Source: VXYL01 sp964348085 (GTDB lineage: Bacteria; Pseudomonadota; Gammaproteobacteria; Pseudomonadales; Azotimanducaceae). From it: a stretch of 64,000 nt of DNA. Positions 22,916 through 31,782 of the stretch are shown in pieces. The position numbers and the translations under genes were made by a program. The notes beneath the pieces were generated by a model. The model was not told where the DNA came from. It did not search any database and saw only the letters and a list, made by a program, of their open reading frames with translations. Location of the stretch: positions 1 to 64,000 of the forward strand of contig CAYGBI010000010.1 of the NCBI GenBank assembly GCA_964348085.1, given 5' to 3'. The number at the start of each line of letters is the position of its first letter. The first letter of the stretch is position 1.

Positions 22916-25882
22916 ATGGTCGGTACGTCCCGTACGCCTCCGCCGCAACTCGTCCGCTACAACGACTGGCGGGGGGTGGCGGTGCCGGCACTCGAGGCGT
23001 TCACCCCGGAACTGCCGGTGAGCGTGATTGTGCCGTACTACGCACAGTCCGAGGAGCTGGCGCGGACACTGGCGGCGCTGGAGCGGCAGACCTATCCGCG
23101 GGACCTCTTCGAGGTAGTGGTGGTCGACGACGGCTCGCCGGAGCCGTTCGAGCGGCCGCGGTCGACGCCGCTGGACGTAAAGGTGGTGCGGCAGGAGGAT
23201 CTTGGCTTCCGGCTGGCGCGGGCGCGCAACACGGGCGTGCGTGCGGCCATGCACGACATCCTGTTGTTTCTCGACGCCGACTTGCTGCCGGAGTCGAACT
23301 GGCTCGGGATGCACGCGCGCTGGCACCACGTGGTGCCGGACGCGGTGACGTGTGGTAACCGGGCCTATGTGACAGGGGACGCCTTGGATCGCGATACGAT
23401 ACGGTGCCGACCCGGGACGCTGAAGGATCTGTTGAAGGGACGGAAACTGGATCTGACCGAGGTCGACTGGCGGGAATCCTATCTGCACAGAACCGACGAT
23501 TTGACGTCGCCGCTGGCGGATGACCTGTTCCAAGTCATAACGGGCGGGAACTTTGGTGTCGGCCGTGAGCTCTACGAGTTGATTGGGGGGATGGACGAGT
23601 CGTTTGCGCAGTGGGGCGGGGAGGACACGGAGTTCGGCTACCGGGCCTACACGCGGGGCGGGTTGTTGGTGCCGGTGCGGGAAGCAAGTGTTTGGGACCA
23701 AAGTGCTCGGGAGGAGGGCCGGGCGGAGAAGGATCGGAGTCAGAAGTTCCAGCTGGCGAAGCTGGCCCACCTGATCGCCCACCCCGAGTTTCGCCGCAGC
23801 GGCACGACGGGACGGATCTTTACGGTGCCGCAGTACGTGGTGACGGTCGAAGGGGGAAATCTACCGGCGGGACGTCTGCTGGAGACCGTTGAGCGTGTGC
23901 TGTCCGGCCCGATGCACGATCTGGTGGTGCGGTTGGACTTGCCTCGGCACCATGCGGGTCGGGCGTGGCTCGCGCGCCAGTTGGGCCCGGACCCGAGAGT
24001 GCGAGTGGCGCCGTCGCGCTCGGCGCTGAGGGAGTTTCCCGCGTCTCCGTTCCACGTCACGCTGCCGGCCGGGAAGCCGCTGCATGAGGATGTGGTGAGC
24101 AAGCTGCGCACCGAGCTTGGTACCGGGGTGGTCGCCAAATCAGTGTTTCCCGACGGCGCCCGCGTGTCGATCATACGGGCGTGGGCGCTGCATCGGGCGT
24201 CGCGAACGCCGTGGGAAGCCGCCGCCTTCGGCAAGGTGGTGACGATCCCGCCCGGGAAGCTGCAACCGCCGGTGGCTGGCGGGATTTGGGCGTCGCGTGA
24301 GCCGGCCGGAGCCTTGGGTCGGAGGTTGCGTCCGAGGTGGGAGCGTCTGCGGGCCGAGTTGTCGCGCGGCGCTGTCTTAGTGAGGCTAACGTCCGCCTAC
24401 GGCCTTGGCGCGGCTTGGTGGCTGCTCAGGCAGCTCAGGCGCAAGCTTGTGCGCCGCGCCTTCAGGCGTTCACGCGCCGCACCACCGCGCCCGGTGCCGG
24501 CGATTCCGGCCGAATACCCGCTGGGTGCGGAGATTGTCGCGCTGGGCGCCCGGTCACGGGCCGTGTTCGAGGCGTCGGGGCGGGTGACGCAGACGACGGT
24601 CTACCGGGGTGCCGACCTGGTGGTCGTCGACACCGCCACCGAGGCGGCGGGGATAGCGGCCCCGGTGGTCGCGCTTGACGAGGCGCCGCAAAAGCTGTCG
24701 GTTCCCGCCCTCGATCCGCTGTGGCACAACCCGGTCGGCTGGCGGCGCGATGTCGGCAGGTCGGTTGGGGCGCTCGGGCCGCGGGAACGGCTACCGGCCG
24801 GCGTCCGTGCCGACCGCGTCGTTAACCCTGCCGATGAGGACTGCATTCGCTCCCTGCATCACCTAGAGGACGTCCAAGCCTTCCATCCCGACCTGACCAC
24901 GCGCGCGGCCACCTTGGTCCGTCTGGCGGCGCGGAGGGTGGTTGTGCATCTTGCAGATGAAGCGCCGGACATGGAGGCGCTGCTGGGCGTCGATCTGTAC
25001 GGCCTGATGACAGGCGCGGCGCCGGACTCCGACTTGGCGGCGCGCGAAGCGCTCAGCATTCGGCTGCGGCGCGCGGCGCTGCGAGAGCACTCCTTGCGCA
25101 GCCGGACCCGACAGCTCTGTGTGCAGGCGGGGATCGAGCCGCCGTCACTGCCCTCGGTGTCGGTGCTGCTGGTGACCAAGCGCCCAGAGCTGCTCGCGCA
25201 TGCGCTTGCGGGAGTGGCGCGACAGACCTACCCTCGGGTGGAGTTGGTGTTGGGCCTCCACGGCGACGGCTTCACCGGCGTCGACCGGCGCCTTGCGGAC
25301 CTGCCGCTGCCCGCAACCGTGGTGCGTGTCGACTCTGAACAGCCGCTCGGCGCGGCGCTGAATGCCGCCGCAGCGGCGGCGAGCGGAACGCTGCTGACGA
25401 AAATGGACGACGACGACGCGTACGGCGGCGAGCATCTATGGGACTTGGTGCTGGCGCACGAATGCTCGCAGGCGCAACTGGTGGCAAAGACGCTGGAGTT
25501 CGTGTACTTGGCGGCGTCGGACGTGACCGTGCAGATGAATGGGGAATGCACCGAGAAGTACGGAGAGATGGGCGCAGGCGGCACCATGCTGATGTCGCGG
25601 GAGGTCTTTGATCGGGTCGGTGGGTTTCCGTGCGTCCCTCACTCGGTGGATCTGCGTCTGTCCGAGGAAGTCCAAGGGCGTGGCGGCGAGATCTATCAAA
25701 CGCACGGTGCCGGATTCGCGCTAATTCGGCACGGCAAGGATCACACTTGGGATGCGGTGGGGGACGAGTGGTTCCTCGACATAGCCGATCATGTCTGGCC
25801 CGGTTGGGATCCGGACCGGGCCGGTATCGAGGACTTGGCCGCGTCGTATGTGCCTTGGCCGCTTGTGCGGCAGTTCCGGTGA
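22916..25882 (+). CDS. Double-domain family 2 glycosyltransferase
   Basis: A 988-residue protein with two GT-A glycosyltransferase domains. The first (about residues 30-280) has VSVIVPYYAQSEELARTLAA, VVVDDGSPEP, a DAD motif in ILLFLDADLLPE, and the galactosyltransferase-type segment GGMDESFAQWGGEDTEFGY. The second (about 745-960) has PSVSVLLVTKRPELLAHALA and the metal-binding TKMDDDDAYGGEHLWDLVLA. The linker (280-740) is unassigned. It should build or extend a cell-surface polysaccharide or a glycosylated product using nucleotide sugars. The second domain recalls actinobacterial proteins, and Leu codons appear richer in CTG than in neighbours, so transfer is possible. The start is uncertain: GTG 22913 or ATG 22916, with no clear ribosome-binding site. 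Confidence 0.85.
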   Translation: MVGTSRTPPPQLVRYNDWRGVAVPALEAFTPELPVSVIVPYYAQSEELARTLAALERQTYPRDLFEVVVVDDGSPEPFERPRSTPLDVKVVRQEDLGFRLARARNTGVRAAMHDILLFLDADLLPESNWLGMHARWHHVVPDAVTCGNRAYVTGDALDRDTIRCRPGTLKDLLKGRKLDLTEVDWRESYLHRTDDLTSPLADDLFQVITGGNFGVGRELYELIGGMDESFAQWGGEDTEFGYRAYTRGGLLVPVREASVWDQSAREEGRAEKDRSQKFQLAKLAHLIAHPEFRRSGTTGRIFTVPQYVVTVEGGNLPAGRLLETVERVLSGPMHDLVVRLDLPRHHAGRAWLARQLGPDPRVRVAPSRSALREFPASPFHVTLPAGKPLHEDVVSKLRTELGTGVVAKSVFPDGARVSIIRAWALHRASRTPWEAAAFGKVVTIPPGKLQPPVAGGIWASREPAGALGRRLRPRWERLRAELSRGAVLVRLTSAYGLGAAWWLLRQLRRKLVRRAFRRSRAAPPRPVPAIPAEYPLGAEIVALGARSRAVFEASGRVTQTTVYRGADLVVVDTATEAAGIAAPVVALDEAPQKLSVPALDPLWHNPVGWRRDVGRSVGALGPRERLPAGVRADRVVNPADEDCIRSLHHLEDVQAFHPDLTTRAATLVRLAARRVVVHLADEAPDMEALLGVDLYGLMTGAAPDSDLAAREALSIRLRRAALREHSLRSRTRQLCVQAGIEPPSLPSVSVLLVTKRPELLAHALAGVARQTYPRVELVLGLHGDGFTGVDRRLADLPLPATVVRVDSEQPLGAALNAAAAAASGTLLTKMDDDDAYGGEHLWDLVLAHECSQAQLVAKTLEFVYLAASDVTVQMNGECTEKYGEMGAGGTMLMSREVFDRVGGFPCVPHSVDLRLSEEVQGRGGEIYQTHGAGFALIRHGKDHTWDAVGDEWFLDIADHVWPGWDPDRAGIEDLAASYVPWPLVRQFR

Positions 25883-25984
25883 TTGTCGGGCCATGCCGTT
25901 GTCGCAACGTGGTAAGCCCGATTCGTCAATACGACCCGATACTTACCTCAATCGACCGGCCGAGGGACGGCGATAGCATATTCC

Positions 25985-26013
25985 CGCTTGCGCGGATCCT
26001 AACGGCGCAAGCG
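25985..26013. terminator. Hairpin between convergent genes
   Basis: CGCTTGCGC and GCGCAAGCG form a 9-bp perfect stem around an 11-base loop, between the glycosyltransferase and the luciferase-like gene, which converge here. No T-run follows on either strand, so it is only a candidate bidirectional terminator. Confidence 0.45.
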
Positions 26014-26033
26014 CCTAAGGCTGGTTAATGCCG

Positions 26034-27329
26034 TCACTCGGGCGACGCGCCGTCGCCGTCGTCTTTATCTTTGCTCGGGTCCACCTCGAACGGCCCCTTG
26101 AGTTCCAACTCGTCGGCCATTTCCCGCACCGCCGGAATGACGTCCGAACCCATTAGCCGGAGGCTGCGCATCTGGTCTTCGTGGCTCATGGCGCCGTCGC
26201 CGTCCCAGAAGAAAATCGTCCCCGGGCGAATGGTCTCCAGCACATGGCGCACCTTTGGAATCACCGTGTCCGGCGTGCCGGAGATGATGGAGAGCTTCTC
26301 CGTCTGGTCGAGATAGATGTCCTTCGGTGGTTCCGGCGGCGCTTCTTTCTTCTGTTCTTTGATGTGTTGGCCAGCCCGGCCGCGGGATGCCGCGGCGGCG
26401 AAGCTCTTCATCGTGGGCAGCAAGTTGTTGCGCTGCGTCAGGCCCGGCAGGTTCTGAATGAAAGGACGAACGATTCCTTGGTTGCCTTCGAGAAACGGGT
26501 TGCTCGGTCCCTGCACGTATTTTCGCCCGGCTTCTTCGGCGAGTTCTTCCGTCTCGTCGACGTGTACTTTGAACAGGTAGCCGCGATGTTCCGTGCCGGC
26601 GTCGAAGCCCTCTTCCTTCGCCACTTCGTCGTAGTAGGCGAAGGACTCCACCGTCGGCGGCAGTTCGGTGGCCAGCATTAGGTAGGGATAGCGGTGGCGG
26701 GCGGCCCAAGCGACCGTGTTGCGGCTCATCACGCCGGGTATCCAGATGGGCGGATGGGGGTCTTGGTAGGGCCGAGACCACGGGTTCACGTAGCGATAGT
26801 GATAGTGCTCGCCCTCCCAACGGAATGGCCCCGGTTTGGTCCACGCTTCCACGATGAAGTCGTGCGCTTCTTGGAAGCGTTCCCAGTTGTAGGGCGGCAC
26901 GGCGTTGTGAGCCACGCTTTCGCGACCCGTGCCGCGCACCCAGCCGGTCACCAGCCGACCGCGCGAGATCATGTCGATTTCCGCGAGTTCCTCGGCGAGG
27001 AACAAGGGGTCGTCCCAGATGGGTAGGATGTTGCCGAGCAGCACGATCTTCGCTTTTCGCGTGATGCGGGCGAGGATGGCGGCTTCCAAGTTCATCACGC
27101 CGCCCATGCAGAACGGCGTGGAATGGTGCTCGTTCAGCATCAAGCCGTCGAAGCCCATCTCCTCGGCGAACACGCGCTCGTCCAGATAGCGGTTGTAGAG
27201 GTCCGCGCCGAGCTTGGGGTCGTAGCTGGCGTTGGACATGCCGAGATCCATGATGCTGCGTCCGGTGGCGCCGAAGTAGCCGGAGTTCGGGTCTTGGTAC
27301 GGCCGCTCGGTGAAGTGTCCGATGAACAT
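26034..27329 (-). CDS. LLM-class flavin-dependent (bacterial luciferase-like) monooxygenase
   Basis: A 431-residue TIM-barrel FMN-dependent monooxygenase of the luciferase-like group. Segments typical of the family are EEMGFDGLMLNEHHSTPFCM near residues 55-75, ILPIWDDPLFLAEELAEIDM, and DMISRGRLVTGWVRGTGRES. An acidic, low-complexity tail (DPSKDKDDGDGASPE) ends the protein. Such enzymes use reduced flavin from a partner reductase to oxygenate organic compounds; no flavin reductase is adjacent. The gene starts two bases after the stop of the alpha/beta hydrolase, so the two form one unit in which the hydrolase could process the oxygenated product. Substrate unknown. Confidence 0.9.
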   Translation of the reverse strand: MFIGHFTERPYQDPNSGYFGATGRSIMDLGMSNASYDPKLGADLYNRYLDERVFAEEMGFDGLMLNEHHSTPFCMGGVMNLEAAILARITRKAKIVLLGNILPIWDDPLFLAEELAEIDMISRGRLVTGWVRGTGRESVAHNAVPPYNWERFQEAHDFIVEAWTKPGPFRWEGEHYHYRYVNPWSRPYQDPHPPIWIPGVMSRNTVAWAARHRYPYLMLATELPPTVESFAYYDEVAKEEGFDAGTEHRGYLFKVHVDETEELAEEAGRKYVQGPSNPFLEGNQGIVRPFIQNLPGLTQRNNLLPTMKSFAAAASRGRAGQHIKEQKKEAPPEPPKDIYLDQTEKLSIISGTPDTVIPKVRHVLETIRPGTIFFWDGDGAMSHEDQMRSLRLMGSDVIPAVREMADELELKGPFEVDPSKDKDDGDGASPE

Positions 27330-27331
27330 GG

Positions 27332-28120
27332 TCAGCTCCCGTTCGATAGGTCTCTGATTAACGCCGCGAGTACATCCGGCTGCTCGAGCTCGACGACATG
27401 GCCGGCGTTCTCGACCAAGCGGACCGCCGCGTTGGGAATCGCCGCTTCGAACTGCCGGGCGCAGGCGATGGGCACCACTTTGTCATGCTCGCCCCATACG
27501 AGAAGCGTAGGCACGTGCATGTCGCCGAGCAGGGGTTCGAGACGGCGGTTGAACATATAGGGCTTCCAAGTGACGCGCGCCGTCATCTCGCGGGAGAGGT
27601 CCCACAGCTCGCGCACGTCGTCCGGCGGCTCCTCGCCCAAGGTATCCCGGTAGGACTGCTCGTCGCGGAAGCTCTCCTCGATGTACTTGCGATGCGAGAG
27701 CATCATCTGATCGAGAATCTCGCCCTCGCTCGGTTGCAGCCCGGCGCTGCCGACCAGCACTAGCGCCTTCAGCCGCGACGGGTTCATGGTGGCGAGCTCG
27801 GCCGCAACAAAGCCGCCGAAGCCCAAGCCGACGAGGGTCGCCCGTTCCAGAGCCAACGCGTCGAGCATGTGACCGATGAGGATGGCGATGTCGCGCGGTT
27901 CGCGCGCCCACACCGGGCGCTCCGAACCACCCCAGCCGGGCATGTCCGGCACGATCACGTGGTGGTCGTCGGCAAGCCTATCGTGCAGTGGCAACCAACC
28001 CGGGCTTCCCCAGCTATGGTGCAAGGTCACCACTGGCACTCCGCTGCCGTGTTGCAGAAGCTTGATCTTGCCGGCTGCGAGGGCAAGATCACGCTCCGTA
28101 TAGGACGCGGTTTCTGACAC
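27332..28120 (-). CDS. Alpha/beta-hydrolase fold protein without the usual nucleophile serine
   Basis: A 262-residue alpha/beta-hydrolase fold protein. The oxyanion region is TLHHSWGSPGWLPLHDRLAD and the strand-5 turn reads TLVGLGFGGFVAAELA. The normal nucleophile elbow GxSxG is here GLGFG, so the catalytic serine is replaced by glycine. The acid and base partners remain: Asp in LLVWGEHDKVVP and His in VENAGHVVELE. It starts at a GTG preceded by GGGGGAG. It lies immediately upstream of the luciferase-like monooxygenase and is divergent from two CoA-transferase genes. It may be a non-hydrolytic member, or use another nucleophile. Confidence 0.85.
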   Translation of the reverse strand: MSETASYTERDLALAAGKIKLLQHGSGVPVVTLHHSWGSPGWLPLHDRLADDHHVIVPDMPGWGGSERPVWAREPRDIAILIGHMLDALALERATLVGLGFGGFVAAELATMNPSRLKALVLVGSAGLQPSEGEILDQMMLSHRKYIEESFRDEQSYRDTLGEEPPDDVRELWDLSREMTARVTWKPYMFNRRLEPLLGDMHVPTLLVWGEHDKVVPIACARQFEAAIPNAAVRLVENAGHVVELEQPDVLAALIRDLSNGS

Positions 28121-28194
28121 TCTGACTCCCCCTTTCCGCTACGGAGTGTACCGTAGGCGACCCGTGGCGACACGCTCGCGTATCATCGCGACCA

Positions 28195-29211
28195 GTGGAT
28201 CGCGTTCTTGAAATCGGCGGCTACGCGGCCGGCTACTGCGGCCGGTTGTTTGCGCAGTCGGGGCACGAGGTGGTGCGCGTCGAGACCGACCCGCCCGGCC
28301 CCGCGTGGGTGAGCGATGCGGCCATGGATCTGTATCTCCACCCGGGCAAGCGCCGGCTGCGCACCAACGACGAGGGGCTGGTCGCCGAACTGGCGGGCAG
28401 CGCGGATGTGGTGATCGCCGAAGCTTCCGGCAGCGACGCGCTTTTGCAACTCGGGTTCGATGCTTGGCGGGCGCCGGTGAAGGTGGCCATCACGCCGTTC
28501 GGTCGCACCGGCCCGAAGCGCAATTGGCGGGCGACCGCGCATGTCCTCTTGGCGATGGGCGGCTACACCAACGTGATGGGCGACCCCGGTCGCGCGCCCC
28601 TGTCCCTGCCAGGACATTATGTGGAGTTCCAAGCCGGCGGCTTCGCCTTCGCCGCCGCCAACGCATGCCGCTTGGCCGATGAGAGGAACGCCATCGACAT
28701 CGGCATGTTGGAGGTGGTGATGGCGCTCAGCCAGTTCACCACCGTTATGTGGCATTGCCTCGGTGCGGTGCGTTCCCGCCACGGCAACGACTTCTGGTCC
28801 GTCGTGCCCACCAACCTGTTCCGCTGCCGGGACGGCTGGGTATATGTCAACATCGTGCCCGGGTTTTGGGATGCGTTCACCGTGTTTCTCGACATGCCGG
28901 AACTACTGCTCGACGAGCGCTTCGGCAGCAACGAGTCGCGCATGGCGAACCGCGAGGCGTTGCACGAGTTGATCGCCGGGCGCTTGGCACGACGAACGAA
29001 AGCGGCCATCGAGGCGAGCGCCGAGGCGTGCCGGATACCGCTCGGCGTCGTGCGGTCGTTCGACGATGTGCTCGCCGACCCGCATCTCCGGGAACGCGCC
29101 GTCTGGCAACGCTTGGCTGCTGGCGACCGAGAGGTGCGTTCGCCGCGACCGGCTTGGCGCATTCACGGCGAGACTCGCCCCGTGCCGCAATTGCGCGCCG
29201 CCGAGACGTAA
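28195..29211 (+). CDS. CaiB/BaiF family CoA-transferase, probable non-catalytic subunit
   Basis: A 338-residue type III CoA-transferase family protein, shorter than the usual 390-410 residues. It keeps the general fold segments (HEVVRVETDPPGPAW near the N-terminus, PFGRTGPKRNWRATAHVLLA, and C-terminal CRIPLGVVRSFDDVLADPHL). Where active members have the acyl-accepting aspartate (for example MDP in the next gene) this one reads LPGHYVEFQAGG, so the aspartate appears missing. It starts at a GTG. The next CoA-transferase gene begins 10 bp after its stop. Some CaiB/BaiF enzymes work as heteromers with one inactive subunit, which fits this pair; the pairing is inferred. Confidence 0.85.
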   Translation: MDRVLEIGGYAAGYCGRLFAQSGHEVVRVETDPPGPAWVSDAAMDLYLHPGKRRLRTNDEGLVAELAGSADVVIAEASGSDALLQLGFDAWRAPVKVAITPFGRTGPKRNWRATAHVLLAMGGYTNVMGDPGRAPLSLPGHYVEFQAGGFAFAAANACRLADERNAIDIGMLEVVMALSQFTTVMWHCLGAVRSRHGNDFWSVVPTNLFRCRDGWVYVNIVPGFWDAFTVFLDMPELLLDERFGSNESRMANREALHELIAGRLARRTKAAIEASAEACRIPLGVVRSFDDVLADPHLRERAVWQRLAAGDREVRSPRPAWRIHGETRPVPQLRAAET

Positions 29212-29221
29212 GGCGGCGGCG

Positions 29222-30448
29222 ATGGCGGATGGCCCGTTGCGCGACGTGCGCATCCTCGATCTCACCCACGTCTGGGCGGGGCCCTTGGGCACGCGCGTAC
29301 TGGCGGACATGGGCGCGGTCGTGGTTAAAATCGAGGCGCCCATGGGCCGGGGCCCGCGAGAGTATCGGGCGAGCTTGCCTTTGGGTGGCTGGCTCGGGGG
29401 CAAGCCGCCGGCGGAACCTTGGAACGCCAACGCCATCTTCGCCAAGTTGCAGCGCAACAAGCGAAGCGTCGCGCTCGACCTTAAAACCGAGGCCGGTCGA
29501 GACACCTTCCTCAAGCTAGTGGCGGTGGCCGATGTGGTGATCGAGAACTTCAGTGCCGGGGCCATGCCGGCGTTGGGCCTCGATTATGCGCAACTCGCCG
29601 CGGCCAACCCTAGGATCATCTACGTGGCGATGCCGGGACACGGCAAGAGCGGGCCGTATCGGGATCGGGTGGCGTTCGGCCCGTCCGTGGAGCCGATGTC
29701 CGGTTTGACCAGCGTGATGGGCTACGGCCCCGACGAACCCCGCTCCACGGCGATGGCGTTGATGGACCCCATTACCGCGGTCAACGCCGTGGCGGCGGTG
29801 CTCGATGCGCTGCGTTTGCGCGAGCGCACCGGCAAGGGTGCTTTTGTCGAGCTGTCGCTGCACGAAGGGGGCGTTGCGTTCTGCGGCCCGTGGTTGATCG
29901 AAACCCAGCTCGGCGGCGAGCCCCGCCGCATCGGCAATCGCCATCCCGGGATGGCGCCGCACGGGGTCTACGCCTGCGCCGGCGACGATGCGTGGCTTGC
30001 GGTCGCCTGTCGCGATGAGGCCGACTGGCGAGCGCTTTGCCGTGTCATCGAGGGACTGCCCAAGGCCACCGATCTGGCGGAGCGATTCGCGGCGCACGAC
30101 GACATTGATCGCGCCATCGCTGCTTGGACCGTGTCGCGACCCAAGACCGAGGCGGCTCGGCTGCTGCAAGCGGCCGGCGTGCCGGCGGGCCCGGTCAACG
30201 TCACCCCCGACATGACCGCGGATGCCCAGGTTCGGGCGCGTGGTTTCTTCGTGCCGCTGGAGCCCGGGCCAACGCCGATGCCCGGCAATCCGGTGAAGAT
30301 GTCCGGCATCGGCAGCGCCGACTGGACCCCCTGTCCGCGCTTGGGCGCGGACAACGAGGCCGTGTTGCGCGATTGGCTCGGTTACGACGGCGAACGCATC
30401 GACGCGTTGCGCACCGCGGGCGTTATCGTGGACAAGCCGCCGCGCTAA
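29222..30448 (+). CDS. CaiB/BaiF family CoA-transferase, probable catalytic subunit
   Basis: A 408-residue type III CoA-transferase, of normal length, moving CoA between carboxylic acids. It has the N-terminal ILDLTHVWAGPLGTRVLADM followed by GAVVVKIEAPMG, the NKRSVALDLKTEAG stretch, and STAMALMDPITAVNAVAAVL, whose Asp is placed as the catalytic acyl-carrying residue. The start is the ATG at 29222, giving MADGPLRDVRIL. It lies directly after a shorter homologue that lacks this Asp, and 66 bp before the enolase-superfamily gene, so a small operon feeding an acid into a CoA-dependent pathway is plausible. The acid is unknown. Confidence 0.92.
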   Translation: MADGPLRDVRILDLTHVWAGPLGTRVLADMGAVVVKIEAPMGRGPREYRASLPLGGWLGGKPPAEPWNANAIFAKLQRNKRSVALDLKTEAGRDTFLKLVAVADVVIENFSAGAMPALGLDYAQLAAANPRIIYVAMPGHGKSGPYRDRVAFGPSVEPMSGLTSVMGYGPDEPRSTAMALMDPITAVNAVAAVLDALRLRERTGKGAFVELSLHEGGVAFCGPWLIETQLGGEPRRIGNRHPGMAPHGVYACAGDDAWLAVACRDEADWRALCRVIEGLPKATDLAERFAAHDDIDRAIAAWTVSRPKTEAARLLQAAGVPAGPVNVTPDMTADAQVRARGFFVPLEPGPTPMPGNPVKMSGIGSADWTPCPRLGADNEAVLRDWLGYDGERIDALRTAGVIVDKPPR

Positions 30449-30514
30449 GCTTGGCGGACTTGGCATTGTAGCGGCATGGTTTCAAGACACGGATCAACGA
30501 CACAAGGAGCCGAC

Positions 30515-31627
30515 ATGCGCATCACCGAAGTCACCGTCACCCTTTGGCGGTGGGCGGACATTCCCCCGACTCGCTACACCAAGACCATCGCCACCAGCAC
30601 CGAAAGGCGCAGTACGCAGATGGGATTGGTGCGCATCGCTACCGACCAAGGGGTGGCGGGGCACTCGTTCTTGGGTTCCGCGCTCGGCTCCGCCGAAGCC
30701 GACGCCGAAGCGTTGATTCGCCGCTTCAAGCCCATGCTGATTGGCGAGGATGCGCTGGCCCGAGAGCGCATTTGGCAGACCATGATGCGCCGTACCCGAG
30801 GGACGATGCTGCGCGTCATCGGCGCCGTGGACGTGGCGTTGTGGGACTTGGCCGGCAAAGCCGCCGGCGTTCCCGTGCATCGCTTGATCGGTTCCTATCG
30901 TCAAAGCGTGCCCGCCTACGCCAGCTCCGCGGTGCTGCCTTCGCCCGAGGCCTATGCCGAGGAGGCCGTGCAGCACAAGGAAGCCGGCTGGACTGCGTAC
31001 AAGATCCACCCGCCGGCGGTGCCGGAACTCGACATCGAGGTCTGCGCGGCGGTGCGCAAAGCCGTCGGCGACGACTTCCGCTTGATGCTCGACTCCACAT
31101 GGTCCTACAACTACTCCCAAGCCTTGCGAGTAGGCCAAGCTGCGCAAGCGCTCGGTTTCTACTGGTACGAGGATCCGTTGGTGGAAGACGACATCTACAA
31201 CTACGTCAAGTTGAAGCAAAACCTCTCTATTCCGATCATGGCGACCGAGTACCCCGCGGCGGGGCCCACGTCCTACGCGCCTTGGGTGCTGGCGCGAGCG
31301 ACGGACTTCCTGCGCGGGGACGTGGCGGTGAAGGGCGGCATCACCTCCTGCCTGAAGACCGCCCACCTCGCTGAGGCGTTCCACATGAACTATGAAGTTC
31401 ACCACGGCGGCAACTCGCTCAACAACGTCGCCAACCTGCACCTGCTGATGGCGATTCCGAACTGCGAGTACTTCGAGGTGCTGTTGCCGGATGGCGCGCA
31501 AAAGCATGGTCTGATCGAGGACATCGAAGTCGACGCCGACGGCTGGGTGCATGCCTTCGACGAACCGGGTTTGGGCGCGAAGATCGACTTCGAGATGATC
31601 GCTCGCAACGAAACGGGAAAGTGGTGA
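30515..31627 (+). CDS. Mandelate racemase/muconate lactonizing enzyme family protein
   Basis: A 370-residue enolase-superfamily enzyme, with an N-terminal capping domain and a C-terminal barrel. The base on the second strand reads AYKIHPP (K-x-H rather than K-x-K). The metal ligands are Asp in RLMLDSTWSYN, Glu in FYWYEDPL and Glu in IMATEYPAA. KGGITSCLKTAHLAEAFHM and EVHHGGNSLNN carry the later conserved Lys and His region. These enzymes abstract a proton next to a carboxylate, acting as racemases or sugar-acid dehydratases. The ATG at 30515 has AAGGAG at 30505-30510. It follows the CoA-transferase pair. Substrate not readable from sequence. Confidence 0.92.
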   Translation: MRITEVTVTLWRWADIPPTRYTKTIATSTERRSTQMGLVRIATDQGVAGHSFLGSALGSAEADAEALIRRFKPMLIGEDALARERIWQTMMRRTRGTMLRVIGAVDVALWDLAGKAAGVPVHRLIGSYRQSVPAYASSAVLPSPEAYAEEAVQHKEAGWTAYKIHPPAVPELDIEVCAAVRKAVGDDFRLMLDSTWSYNYSQALRVGQAAQALGFYWYEDPLVEDDIYNYVKLKQNLSIPIMATEYPAAGPTSYAPWVLARATDFLRGDVAVKGGITSCLKTAHLAEAFHMNYEVHHGGNSLNNVANLHLLMAIPNCEYFEVLLPDGAQKHGLIEDIEVDADGWVHAFDEPGLGAKIDFEMIARNETGKW

Positions 31628-31676
31628 CGTTGCGCCGAACGCGCTACGGGTGCCCCGTTCTCAAGCGTCCGTGGGG

Positions 31677-31682
31677 TATACT
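31677..31682 (+). promoter_or_regulatory. Possible -10 element upstream of the Rieske gene
   Basis: TATACT lies about 100 bases before the Rieske start, downstream of the enolase-family stop. No good -35 hexamer is visible at 16-18 bp spacing, so this is weak. The same hexamer occurs upstream of other start codons in the window (35548, 40902, 60349). Confidence 0.3.
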
Positions 31683-31782
31683 GCGCTTCGTGCGGCACGT
31701 TCCCTCTCGGCCATGGTTTCGGCGATGCCGTGCCCACCTAAACCCCTGAACCAAGTGAACGAGTAAGGAGTAACGACGACCC

